Origin: Oxalobacteraceae bacterium
GTDB lineage: Bacteria > Pseudomonadota > Gammaproteobacteria > Burkholderiales > Burkholderiaceae_D
NCBI GenBank assembly: GCA_021151485.1
Contig: JAGKXB010000013.1
Location: forward strand, 1 to 53,588
Direction of reading: 5' to 3'
Length of the DNA stretch: 53,588 nt
Shown here: piece after piece, positions 28,998 to 40,339 of the stretch
Numbering within the stretch: position 1 is the first letter of the stretch
How the letters are laid out: each line of letters starts with the position of its first letter
Position numbers and translations under genes: made by a program
The notes under the pieces: model-generated
Database searches by the model: none
The model's input: the letters and a program-made list of their open reading frames with translations, nothing else
What the model was told of the DNA's origin: nothing

Positions 28998-30191
28998 TTA
29001 TGATTCTTTTAATCTTTTTTTAAATTCAAGCCGAGCTGATTGCACGCCCTGGATGGAAAATGCCCAAAAAACTGCCAACAAAAAGGCCAACAACCCGCAA
29101 GCTATCGTTATCAGCGCACGTTTTGGCCCTGCCTTCTTTTCTGGCTCAATCGCTTTATCTAACACTTGAATAATCGCAGCATCTTTAGACTCATCCAATC
29201 GAGCAATTTCATATTGCTTTAGGAGCAGCTCATACAACATCTGGTAATGCTTCAGGTCGCGCAAAGCCTTCATATTTTCAATGCCACCTTGTTTACCAGA
29301 TGTAGGCACATTCGCTAGCTCCGGTTTGCCATTTTCAAGCTTTGCCAATGTATTTTTCATGCTGGCTAACTCTTGCTGATTTTGCTTGTATATCTGGTTC
29401 TCTGGTGTAACGGATGATTGCATGGCGCTTAATTGAATTTCTTTTGCCACAATTTGCGCACGTAATTGCGCAACTGTGGTCACCATGCCTAACATGGCGC
29501 CGTCGGCACTCATCACGCCTTTCGTATCCAAACCGCCTTTGAGGGTGCTTTCTGCCAACGTTAAATTATCTTTCGCCAAATTGACTTGACGCTCTAAAAA
29601 TAAACGGCGTTGAGAGGCTTCAGTGACGGCTAAAACTTTAGTTAATTTCAATAGTTCGTCGCTATACGCATTCGCAATTTGAGCGGCACGCTTGGGACTT
29701 TTGTCTTCAACCTCAATCGAAATGATGTTGTCTTTACCCGATTTAATCGTGGTGTTTTCGGCCAAAGTCTTACGCGTCCCCTCGAAAAACTCCTCATCAT
29801 AGACTTTCATAAGATCAAAACGACGAATCAGATTGTCGGCAATCGTACGGCTTTTTAGCATGCCTATATAAATATCATTCGGATTTTTGATGCCTGCTAC
29901 CGCAGCGGCACCACTAACACCACCGATTTGAGACAACAAAGCAGAAGCAGCGCCTTGGGACTGTTGCGGTGGCAGGATTTTCGTATCCGCCTTGTAAATA
30001 TTTGGCAGCAACAGGCTAAGCAATACAGCGCAAATCGAAGTCAAAATTGGCAAACCAATAATGAGTTTTTTATGTTTTGCCAATACGATTAACAAGTCGA
30101 TCAAACTCATGCTATTTTCCTCGCCTGATACTGTGGATGACATAGGTGGCGTAAGTGATGTAGACGGCGTGGTTGTTTGCATATCATTCAT
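28998..30191 (-). CDS. Wzz-type chain length determinant (PCP)
   Basis: A 397-residue inner membrane protein of the polysaccharide co-polymerase class. A short cytoplasmic N-terminus rich in Thr, Ser and Pro leads to a first membrane helix (about 44-62). A large periplasmic coiled domain (about 70-360) follows, then a second helix (about 367-385) preceded by the PCP-type EPEKKAGPKRALI motif. It controls polymer length and contacts the OPX exporter. It lacks the C-terminal tyrosine kinase of Wzc-type proteins, and no separate kinase gene is seen here. It lies 13 bases after the exporter gene. Confidence 0.88.
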   Translation of the reverse strand: MNDMQTTTPSTSLTPPMSSTVSGEENSMSLIDLLIVLAKHKKLIIGLPILTSICAVLLSLLLPNIYKADTKILPPQQSQGAASALLSQIGGVSGAAAVAGIKNPNDIYIGMLKSRTIADNLIRRFDLMKVYDEEFFEGTRKTLAENTTIKSGKDNIISIEVEDKSPKRAAQIANAYSDELLKLTKVLAVTEASQRRLFLERQVNLAKDNLTLAESTLKGGLDTKGVMSADGAMLGMVTTVAQLRAQIVAKEIQLSAMQSSVTPENQIYKQNQQELASMKNTLAKLENGKPELANVPTSGKQGGIENMKALRDLKHYQMLYELLLKQYEIARLDESKDAAIIQVLDKAIEPEKKAGPKRALITIACGLLAFLLAVFWAFSIQGVQSARLEFKKRLKES

Positions 30192-30204
30192 ACGAGCGCC
30201 AATC

Positions 30205-32532
30205 TCACTTCAATGTCTTGATTGCCGCGGCGCCTAGGCCAAAACCTGAGAATATCTGCGCCCAGTCTTTGGCGCCGGCGATAAATTGGGTCCACATGGT
30301 TTCTTTATTCAACTTTTCTGGCACCACGATGCTGTCACCAGGCATGACTTCGGCGCGGCTGATGCTGTTGACAACCCAAGAATTAGCCTGTGATGACAAA
30401 ACCGATCCATCAGCCCTGATAACGAAAATATTGTCCGTATCAGCGCTTTCGGTAGGGCCAGCACGATCCAGATATTCACCTACAGTCAAACCAGGACGCC
30501 ACAGTACAGATGACTCCTGATTGACGGCGCCATACAGATGGATGAAGTCTGGTTTGTTGGGAATCACCAATTGATCGCCATTTTCAAGCTTCAATGCAGG
30601 TAGCTTATTAAATGATCGATCCGTTGGATCAAGACCGAAAGTGATACGCCCTGTTGGCCTTAAGGTTTTTAATCTATTCAACGCATCGTTGGCGGCTTGC
30701 ATTTCTGCTTGACGCTTGAGTTCTGCCAGTTGGATCTCACCTGCAATTTGTGCAGTTGAATTGGCCATATGATTCAATTGCACACTACGCAACTGACCTT
30801 CCAAACGACGCATGACTTTCTCTAAATTGGCTTCTTGCTCTTTTTTTGCCTGCTCTCGATAAAACTCGGCGCCAAACAAATATGCATTGTTAGTTGGACC
30901 ACCCGCCTTAGCGAGCAAGCCCAACAACGTTTCATCTGAATTCATTTGATACACACCAGGCACGTTCACTTCGCCCTCTATTCGCACAAATATCCTGCGC
31001 TTTTCAATTGGAACACGGACATCAGTTTGCGAAAAAATAGTCACAATATCGCCTGCCTGCAACGCCACATTATCGGGATTGGAGGAGGCCCCTGAGCCAG
31101 CCGAATTTTCTAATGCCCTGCCTAAGTTAAAAGGAATCAAATTAACGGATAAGTCAGTACGGTTAATTCGCTCTACAACAGCGTAATCCCAATTAATTGG
31201 ATCAATCAAACTCCCGATACTGGCAGCGATAGAGCGAGAATTAATGCCAAATTTCTTTTCATTTTCTCCCTGCAAAAAGCTATTGTTTTGCTGCTGCAGC
31301 GATGTTCTAGTAATCAAATACTCTCGATTAGGGATCAAATCACTCACCCGCATACCTGGCTTAAAAGACGTGCGAATCGCTTGATCAACATTGCCACGCA
31401 AAGTTACGGCATTAGCAAATTCTGGCGTAATGGAAGTAATGGTCAGTAAATCACCATTTTTCAAAGATTTACGCAAACCCTCTTTGTTTAAAGCAAATTC
31501 TTCTACTGTACGTGGTTGACGCTGCTGTGGATCAATCCGCTCTAAAAAAGCACGACGTGGATCAGCAGTCACTGGTAAGCCACCTGCGAAATCCAACAGA
31601 CTGGCGACGGTATCAGTAGAAGAGCGCAATTCATAGATGGCTGGACTATTGACCTTACCAACCAACGCTGCATACGCACCGGCAGTCGGAATAAATAAGG
31701 TGTCACCGTCTTGCAATTTAATATCCGCCGATTTGTCGCCCTTAGCAATGAAGGCATACAAATCCAGCTCTGCCACTACGTGACGACCACGCTTGACTTG
31801 CACGTGACGCATACTGCCATTCGCATTGGGGCCACCACTGGCGAACAATGCTGTCACTAACGTCGACAAACTGGATACGGTGTAAGTACCAGGGCGACGC
31901 GCCTGACCGACGACGTATACCGTCATGGCCCGTAGTTGACCAAACGTGACATTGAGCGTGACGCCTTTGTAAAATTTCTCTACAGCACGGCGGATCACAT
32001 TTTCTGCTTCAGCAGCTTTTACGCCACTCAATACGATCGAACCGATGCTAGGCAAATTAATCAAACCATTACGATCCAAGGTGGCACGATAATCGATTTC
32101 CACTGTACCCCATCCACGCACCAACACTTCATCCCCCGGACCAAGCAGATAATCGGCAGGAACGGGGATGTTTTGAATCGGGGTAAAGGTGGAGGGTGCA
32201 TTGGCAAAAAATTCCGTACCAAATACAGGTAAGTTTTTACCCGTTACGTTGGCGATGAATTTTTGAAATTCGCTACTCCCTCCAACTACAGGATGCTCTT
32301 GAGTCGAGGCAATCGAAACCGGAGGCACCACTGACTTCTCCGAATTTTGATTTGTAATTTTAGGAACCAACCCACCGCTCCCCAACATAGGTAAATTTGG
32401 TGCAGCAACTGGAAATGGCGGTGCATTCAACCTAGTCTCAGAAGAAACCTCTTGAGAACTCGCGCCAATCGGAAAACCCGTAAAAAACAATAGCGCCGAA
32501 ACAACAACAGAAAAATGTCGAATTTTGTGCAT
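30205..32532 (-). CDS. Polysaccharide export protein, OPX/Wza-like with SLBB domains
   Basis: A 775-residue protein that would form the outer-membrane or periplasmic export channel. It has a signal peptide (about 1-26) without lipobox Cys, so it is not a lipoprotein like Wza. The poly-export domain starts at PADYLLGPGDEVLVRGWG (about 128-145). Several SLBB domains follow (for example MTVYVVGQARRPGTYTV, IFVRIEGEVNVPGVYQM), along with a coiled-coil insertion (about 555-610) and a Gly-rich tail. Long three-SLBB forms like this are common in beta-proteobacteria. It is the first gene of the locus. The 74 bases between it and holA hold a TTGTTG/TAAAAT pair with poor spacing (15), so the promoter is unproven. 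Confidence 0.9.
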   Translation of the reverse strand: MHKIRHFSVVVSALLFFTGFPIGASSQEVSSETRLNAPPFPVAAPNLPMLGSGGLVPKITNQNSEKSVVPPVSIASTQEHPVVGGSSEFQKFIANVTGKNLPVFGTEFFANAPSTFTPIQNIPVPADYLLGPGDEVLVRGWGTVEIDYRATLDRNGLINLPSIGSIVLSGVKAAEAENVIRRAVEKFYKGVTLNVTFGQLRAMTVYVVGQARRPGTYTVSSLSTLVTALFASGGPNANGSMRHVQVKRGRHVVAELDLYAFIAKGDKSADIKLQDGDTLFIPTAGAYAALVGKVNSPAIYELRSSTDTVASLLDFAGGLPVTADPRRAFLERIDPQQRQPRTVEEFALNKEGLRKSLKNGDLLTITSITPEFANAVTLRGNVDQAIRTSFKPGMRVSDLIPNREYLITRTSLQQQNNSFLQGENEKKFGINSRSIAASIGSLIDPINWDYAVVERINRTDLSVNLIPFNLGRALENSAGSGASSNPDNVALQAGDIVTIFSQTDVRVPIEKRRIFVRIEGEVNVPGVYQMNSDETLLGLLAKAGGPTNNAYLFGAEFYREQAKKEQEANLEKVMRRLEGQLRSVQLNHMANSTAQIAGEIQLAELKRQAEMQAANDALNRLKTLRPTGRITFGLDPTDRSFNKLPALKLENGDQLVIPNKPDFIHLYGAVNQESSVLWRPGLTVGEYLDRAGPTESADTDNIFVIRADGSVLSSQANSWVVNSISRAEVMPGDSIVVPEKLNKETMWTQFIAGAKDWAQIFSGFGLGAAAIKTLK

Positions 32533-32606
32533 AAGAGAGAGGGCTAAAAACTAAAGCAATCTGTGACAAGGGGCGCAATTTTACACTAGATAATGTGACA
32601 ACAATT

Positions 32607-33623
32607 CTAAGCCCGTGCAATTTTCAATCCAAGCTGCAGCAAGGCATCCCAGGCATCTCCGGCATACATTTTTGTGCGCAAACCCTTAATCATTTTGTCA
32701 ATTTGGGCTGCTTGTTGCAAAGCAGCTTGCAAGGTTGCCAATCCCAAACGACGCGCAGCGGGTTCCATCAAGCGCTCACGCGGGCCCCAAACACGTAATT
32801 CTTTCAGTAGCAAACCTGCTGGTCGTCCTTGAGACAAACCCGTTTTGACCCGTAACAAGGTACGCAATTCTTCGGTCATCGCCCACAACACCAAGGGCAA
32901 CGCGGTGCCTTCACCTTTTAATCCTTCTACCATGCGCACCACGCGCGCGACATCACCAGCCAACATGGCAGCACCTAATTTAAAGACGTCGTAACGCGCA
33001 ACATTCAGAACAGCATCATGAATGACGTCAAAGCTAAGTTTGCCGGCGGAATGCAGCAGACCAAGTTTTTGAATTTCTTGATGCGCAGCAAGCAAATTAC
33101 CCTCGACTTGATCAGCGATAAAATTCAAACTTTGCTGGTCCGTACTTTGTTGTTGCATCGCCAACCGGGCGGCAATCCATGCTGGTAATTGGGCACGCTC
33201 AATCGTAGGAATATTGATCCACACACCCGCTTGCTGCAGGCTGGCCACCCAGGCCGTTTTTTGGCTGGCACTATCTAATTTGGGTAAGGAAATGATGGTG
33301 AGCTGATCAGGGCCCAACTCCGCAGCGTACTGCTGCAAGGCTTGCGCACCTTCTCTACCGGGCTTACCGCTGGGAATACGCAATTCGATGATTTTTCTAT
33401 CGCCAAACAAAGAAACCTCATGTTTGGCGGCCAACAATTCACTCCACTTAAAGCTGCGCTCAACCGTCAATACCTCCCGTTCGGTGTACGCCCGGGTACG
33501 GGCGGCTTTACGTATTTTGTCTACCGTTTCCAATGCCAACAAAAGCTCATCGCTGACCACGACATACAGTTGCGCTAATGATTGGCTCAACTGTCTATCG
33601 AGATCCTCCATACGCAATTGCAT
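32607..33623 (-). CDS. holA: DNA polymerase III subunit delta
   Basis: A 338-residue protein of the clamp-loader delta family; it opens the beta clamp. Family segments visible are VVSDELLLALETVDKIRKAAR near residue 22, where the usual GDE motif is changed to SDE, and ERSFKWSELLAAK. The helical C-terminal domain includes KLGAAMLAGDVARVVRM and PLVLWAMTEELR. The ATG is preceded by GAGG at good spacing. It follows lptE by 10 bases in the leuS-lptE-holA order usual in this group. Confidence 0.92.
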   Translation of the reverse strand: MQLRMEDLDRQLSQSLAQLYVVVSDELLLALETVDKIRKAARTRAYTEREVLTVERSFKWSELLAAKHEVSLFGDRKIIELRIPSGKPGREGAQALQQYAAELGPDQLTIISLPKLDSASQKTAWVASLQQAGVWINIPTIERAQLPAWIAARLAMQQQSTDQQSLNFIADQVEGNLLAAHQEIQKLGLLHSAGKLSFDVIHDAVLNVARYDVFKLGAAMLAGDVARVVRMVEGLKGEGTALPLVLWAMTEELRTLLRVKTGLSQGRPAGLLLKELRVWGPRERLMEPAARRLGLATLQAALQQAAQIDKMIKGLRTKMYAGDAWDALLQLGLKIARA

Positions 33624-33633
33624 CAGCGCTTCC

Positions 33634-34131
33634 TCATTTCGTCTTCACGGCAGCTAAGCGGCGCATTAATTGCTGCACCAAATCGGTTTGCATATCACGG
33701 TACAAGAAAGCCTCCTCCTCCTCCTTGGCCAGCACTTGGTTTTCATTAAAGCTGATGCTGCGCTTTAGGACAATTTCGGTTGGCTCCAACAACTCTTTTG
33801 CCTGATTGTCTTTGACGCGAAAACGCAGGGCATAGGTCAAGGTATATTCACGCACCCGTCCTTGGCTGTTCAATGACAAAATCGATTTATCTTTGGTTTC
33901 AGCAAGGACATCTACGATGGCTTCCGCAGCTTTGGGATCCGACACCACCTTGGTGCCACCATATGCGCGAATGTTGCGCTTCAATTCGCCACCCAATGGG
34001 GAGGCGGATGAAAAGCCCAAGTAAATCGTGCTAAACGGCAGGTTCAAATTATCCCCAGTGCCCCGCAAATGGAAGCCGCAGGAGGTCAGCATCAAAATGA
34101 ATACGAAAGAAATGAGGAAACGAAGTCGCAC
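33634..34131 (-). CDS. lptE: LPS-assembly lipoprotein LptE
   Basis: The outer-membrane lipoprotein that plugs LptD and helps place lipopolysaccharide on the cell surface. I choose the GTG at 34131, giving 165 residues that begin MRLRFLISFVFILMLTSC, a compact signal with a lipobox (LTSC). A TTG five codons upstream (34146) is the alternative but has no ribosome binding site. GFHLRG right after the Cys is the family hallmark. It lies between leuS and holA; a palindromic repeat sits between it and leuS. Confidence 0.92.
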   Translation of the reverse strand: MRLRFLISFVFILMLTSCGFHLRGTGDNLNLPFSTIYLGFSSASPLGGELKRNIRAYGGTKVVSDPKAAEAIVDVLAETKDKSILSLNSQGRVREYTLTYALRFRVKDNQAKELLEPTEIVLKRSISFNENQVLAKEEEEAFLYRDMQTDLVQQLMRRLAAVKTK

Positions 34132-34179
34132 GATTATTAAACTCAATTTTGTTAGATTTGCTTAGTTCACACCCACATC

Positions 34180-34213
34180 CATCGTTCCCGCGGAGGAAGG
34201 CGGGAGAGACGTT
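34180..34213. repeat. REP-like palindrome, copy 2, between leuS and lptE
   Basis: CGTTCCCGC at 34183-34191 and GCGGGAGAGACG from 34200 form an imperfect hairpin of the same type as the perfect copy at the end of mnmA. It lies in the 98-base gap between leuS and lptE. Confidence 0.65.
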
Positions 34214-34229
34214 GCGTAGATTACTTATC

Positions 34230-36971
<2,742 letters not shown>

Positions 36972-37052
36972 TTATACTGGCTAAGCCAATCAACAAACAT
37001 TGATGAAACAGGGTTTTTCGTACAAATTGGCAACCGAAGCTTGATGCAAAAC

Positions 37053-38405
37053 TTAACGCTGTAACAAGCCATTAATCAGCACTAAATCCTCTTCTTTTAA
37101 AGTAGCAGCAGCAGACTTCAGACGCAAGCCGCTCATGATCGTGTCATAACGCGCTTTGGCTAAATCTCTGCGGGTGGAAAACAATTGCTGCTGCGCATTC
37201 AAAACATCGATATTGATTTGCACACCGACCTCATAACCCAGCTTATTGGAAGCCAGTGCAGACAAGCTGGACGTTTCTGCAGTCTCCAAAGCCTTGATTT
37301 GCGCTAAACCGCTATTGACACCTAAATACGATAAGCGCGCCGCTTGCGCTGCGGTACGGCGTGCGTTTTCCAAGTCATAGCGTGCTTTGTCTTCTAATGC
37401 AATCGACTCCGTTACTTTGCTATCCACGGCAAAGCCAGAAAATAAAGGCACACTCCATTGAATACCAATTGCATTGTTATTGGAGTTTGCGCTCGAACCG
37501 TTGATTGCCTGTGCGTTGCCACTATTACTATTGCGAACAACACTCGCCACCAAATTCACCGTCGGATAGTGCCCAGCACGATTTTTAGCAATATCGCGCT
37601 GAGCATTCTTTAATGCAATTTCAGCACCGATCACACTATAGTTTTTTTGCTCAGCTGACGTCACCCAAGGCTCCATTTGCACTGGCTGCGGCGCAGTCAT
37701 GACGATACCCGGCTTTAATGCGGCCAAAGTCTTTGCTTCTTTTCCGATGATTTGTTGTAACGCGGTGCGCTTAATCGCCACATCATTCAGCGCAGCCAAC
37801 TCTTGTGCGACGGCAAGATCGTAGCGAGCTTGCGCCTCGTGCGTATCAGTAATCGTTTTGATTCCCACTTCAAAATTACGCTTGGCGTAATCCAATTGCT
37901 CTTTGTTGGCTTGTTTTAAGGTTCGCACAAAAGCGAGCGTATCCTGCGCTGCCAGCACATCGAAATATGCCTGACTCACTCGCACCATCAAATTTTGTTG
38001 CGCCTGAGCAAATACCGCTTCGCTGCTGGCCACGGCCAATTTGCTTTGTTCGTATTGCTCCCAATTCGCCATATTCAACAATGGTTGCGACAACGACAAC
38101 GTGTAGTTATGACTATTGTTAACACCGCTCGCTGTCACAACACCGTTAGCGGTTGTGGTCTCAATATCATTTCTAGCACGACTTCCGGACAGACCAACCG
38201 TCGGTAACAAATTCGCCCGCCCTTGCTTGATTTTTTCCTCAGCCGCAGCACGCGCAGCGCGGGCACTCGCATATTCAGCATCATTGATCAATGCTTCTTG
38301 ATAAATCCCCAATAAATCAATCGCTTGTACGTTGGTGGATACAACAAGCAGAGAAAAAGCAAAGGGAAAAAATAAAGACAACGAAGAGAAGGAACGTGTA
38401 CGCAT
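37053..38405 (-). CDS. tolC: TolC family outer membrane channel protein
   Basis: A 450-residue outer membrane efflux protein of the type I secretion/TolC family. I use MRTRSFSSLS at 38405, preceded by GGAAA, which gives a normal Sec signal peptide ending near VQA; an open frame 12 codons upstream lacks support. Two repeated halves rich in Ala, Leu and Gln form the helical barrel, with LLPTVGLSGSR and HYPTVNLVASV as the matching strand segments and VPLFSGF in the second half. It follows the rhodanese and Pcm-like genes in an order I recall from related beta-proteobacteria. Confidence 0.93.
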   Translation of the reverse strand: MRTRSFSSLSLFFPFAFSLLVVSTNVQAIDLLGIYQEALINDAEYASARAARAAAEEKIKQGRANLLPTVGLSGSRARNDIETTTANGVVTASGVNNSHNYTLSLSQPLLNMANWEQYEQSKLAVASSEAVFAQAQQNLMVRVSQAYFDVLAAQDTLAFVRTLKQANKEQLDYAKRNFEVGIKTITDTHEAQARYDLAVAQELAALNDVAIKRTALQQIIGKEAKTLAALKPGIVMTAPQPVQMEPWVTSAEQKNYSVIGAEIALKNAQRDIAKNRAGHYPTVNLVASVVRNSNSGNAQAINGSSANSNNNAIGIQWSVPLFSGFAVDSKVTESIALEDKARYDLENARRTAAQAARLSYLGVNSGLAQIKALETAETSSLSALASNKLGYEVGVQINIDVLNAQQQLFSTRRDLAKARYDTIMSGLRLKSAAATLKEEDLVLINGLLQR

Positions 38406-38443
38406 GAATTTCCAGCAAATCAGCAAAGTAAATAAATACAAAA

Positions 38444-38773
38444 TTAATACGTTGGCATTGCACCATCAATTTGCTGCGCCCAAGCGTGCATCCCACCAGT
38501 CAAATTCAGCACTTGGGGAAAGCCATTTCGCTCCAAAAACACCGCTACTTGCAGGCTACGGGCACCATGATGGCAAATGCACACAATGTCCCTTTTTTTA
38601 TGCGCAGACAATTGCTCAAGACTATCTGGAACCGATCGCATGGGCATCAACAATGCATCATGCAGATGGCAAATTTGATATTCCCACGGCTCCCGCACAT
38701 CCAGCAAAACAGGCGTTGGACGTGTACTACCAGCTAGCCAATCGGCCAACTCCTGAACGCTAATATTTTGCAT
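38444..38773 (-). CDS. Rhodanese-like sulfurtransferase
   Basis: A single-domain rhodanese of 109 residues, starting MQNISVQELADWL; AAGG lies 9 bases before this ATG, while two earlier possible starts are too close to it. The active-site loop CHHGARS contains the catalytic Cys, and DVREPWEYQICHL and NLTGGMHAWA are the other family signatures. It could carry persulfide sulfur, but the partner is unknown. It sits between the Pcm-like gene and tolC. Confidence 0.88.
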   Translation of the reverse strand: MQNISVQELADWLAGSTRPTPVLLDVREPWEYQICHLHDALLMPMRSVPDSLEQLSAHKKRDIVCICHHGARSLQVAVFLERNGFPQVLNLTGGMHAWAQQIDGAMPTY

Positions 38774-38784
38774 AGGCATCAACC

Positions 38785-39450
38785 TTAAAACGTAAAAGAG
38801 GGGACTGCTGCCGCTTCATGCAAAGGTTTGATATTGGTTTCAAACAACGTCACGGTATCGTAGACAGTGTCTGAGCGACGAGTAATCAGTTTAGCCGCCA
38901 TTACAGGCGCCTCACCGATAACAGCAGCAATACGGCCACCGACTTTAATCTGCTGCAAAAACACTTCTGGCAACATAGGCAAAGAACCTGAAATCACGAT
39001 CACATCGTAAGGCGCTCCCATACTACCCTCACCTACCCAACCCTGAGCACCATTACCCAATACAACACTGACATTGGTCACATCATTTTGCGATAAATTT
39101 TGCTCAGCCACATGCTTAAGTTCCGGATCGATTTCCACTGTTGTGACATAACGTCCCTTATGCCCCAACAAAGCCGCCATATAGCCACTACCGGCACCAA
39201 CTTCGAGCACATTCTCATGCTTCTTAACAGCCAACTCTTGCAAAATGCGTGCCTCAAACTTTGGCGCCAACATATTTGCACCATTAGGTAAAGGCACCTC
39301 CACATCCACAAATGCTAGATTTCTGTAAGCGGCAGGAACAAAATTTTCACGCTTCACGAGCGCCAACAAATCCAACACATCTTGATTCAAAACATCCCAC
39401 GGCCGAATCTGTTGTTCAATCATATTAAAACGGGCTTGTTCAATATTCAT
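38785..39450 (-). CDS. pcm: Protein-L-isoaspartate O-methyltransferase-like protein
   Basis: A 221-residue SAM-dependent methyltransferase. Motif I is VLEVGAGSGYMAALL (about 80-94). The N-terminal ARFNMIEQQIRPWDVLNQDVL is typical of the Pcm-like proteins placed upstream of tolC in beta-proteobacteria. True Pcm repairs isoaspartyl residues; this shorter subgroup lacks some Pcm features, so the substrate is uncertain. It is the first gene of the pcm-rhodanese-tolC run and has a plausible promoter upstream. Confidence 0.83.
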   Translation of the reverse strand: MNIEQARFNMIEQQIRPWDVLNQDVLDLLALVKRENFVPAAYRNLAFVDVEVPLPNGANMLAPKFEARILQELAVKKHENVLEVGAGSGYMAALLGHKGRYVTTVEIDPELKHVAEQNLSQNDVTNVSVVLGNGAQGWVGEGSMGAPYDVIVISGSLPMLPEVFLQQIKVGGRIAAVIGEAPVMAAKLITRRSDTVYDTVTLFETNIKPLHEAAAVPSFTF

Positions 39451-39956
39451 TTTGTCAATCTTTTTAATTTTTGCGATTTAACCAATCGCATGAAAATACC
39501 AATCAAATAATAAAGTTCGACATTTTATCGTTGAACCGTCCAGTAAGTATGAGGAAACTAGAAAATCCCCTTAAAAACAAATAAAAACATGGCCCAATGC
39601 AGACAAAAACAAAAAACTCAAAAAATTTGACAAATTTTTAACAAAATTCGCTTTGTTAGCGCGCTCACAGACAAAAAGATTGCTAAAATATAAAATGTCT
39701 AACTGCCTGCGCAATGATTTTTATACAAATTTAAATCAACACCAGTCTTTAGATTAAAATTTATTGCCTGCAAAACGGTATTATTTAGCGCTGGTGTTTC
39801 CACAGAGAATCTTTTATCATACTTGCCTTTGTGGTGAAAAAGATCGGTTTGACCAGTAATACACATTGCCTACTTTGCAGCACAATAAATGATGCACTAA
39901 GTATTGCGCCCTCAACCAGCGCTCAAAATAACTCAGCAAATTAAAGGAAAAATAAA
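39451..39956. other. AT-rich intergenic region, 506 bases, no gene seen
   Basis: This gap separates the minus-strand pcm gene from the plus-strand comEA-like gene. It is strongly AT-rich with many A-runs and holds no convincing ORF. It contains the putative pcm promoter on the left. AACACCAG (39738-39745) and CTGGTGTT (39791-39798) form an inverted pair 45 bases apart. AGCGCTGG (39787-39794) pairs with CCAGCGCT (39915-39922). These could fold a long leader or a small RNA ahead of the comEA-like gene, but nothing is proven. Confidence 0.5.
39507..39535 (-). promoter_or_regulatory. Putative sigma-70 promoter of the pcm-rhodanese-tolC run
   Basis: On the minus strand, TTCAAC (39530-39535) and TATTAT (39507-39512) are separated by 17 bases, 57 bases before the pcm ATG. 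The -10 box differs from consensus at one position; the -35 box is weak. Confidence 0.4.
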
Positions 39957-40226
39957 ATGTCAAAAAAACTATTACTTATCGTTGCCTTATTGCTATCAAA
40001 CATGAATTTTGCATTTGCGGCAGAAGTTAATCTTAACTCCGCAACCCAACAGCAATTAGAATCCATCCTTCCGGGCGATGCAAATACGAAAAAATTAGAT
40101 GCACAAGAAATTATCAAGAAAAGAAACGAAAAACGTTTTGACTCTATTGATGACTTTACAAACCGCTTGCCATTCAAATCAAAAATTATCCAACAATTAA
40201 AAGATAATGGTGCGGTTGTTAAATAA
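39957..40226 (+). CDS. Small secreted ComEA-like helix-hairpin-helix protein
   Basis: An 89-residue protein with a signal peptide (cut after AFAA, about residue 21). The mature part begins EVNLNSATQQQLESILPG, the typical ComEA opening. ComEA proteins bind incoming DNA in the periplasm during transformation. Here the usual GIG hairpins are altered: the first reads LPGDANTKKLDAQEI with extra residues, the second NRLPFKSKII. DNA binding may therefore be weakened or changed. AAAGGA lies 8 bases before the ATG and a strong terminator follows, so it is a single-gene unit. Confidence 0.82.
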   Translation: MSKKLLLIVALLLSNMNFAFAAEVNLNSATQQQLESILPGDANTKKLDAQEIIKKRNEKRFDSIDDFTNRLPFKSKIIQQLKDNGAVVK

Positions 40227-40265
40227 AAGCCAATAACACAAAACGACGCAGCAAATTAATAATGT

Positions 40266-40301
40266 AATAATGGCCTTCATTTTTGAAGGCCATTATTTTT
40301 T
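40266..40301 (+). terminator. Strong terminator after the ComEA-like gene
   Basis: AATAATGGCCTTCA and its exact reverse complement form a 14-bp stem with a TTTT loop, followed by a T-run. The A/T-rich base of the stem on the left side would let it also stop queG transcription coming from the other strand. Confidence 0.9.
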
Positions 40302-40339
40302 GTGGATATGACATAAAAATATTTGATACAACAACCATG

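Noticed and set aside
39738..39798. AACACCAG/CTGGTGTT inverted pair as a riboswitch
   Set aside because: Arms are only 8 bases and 45 bases apart; no known riboswitch core or terminator follows it.
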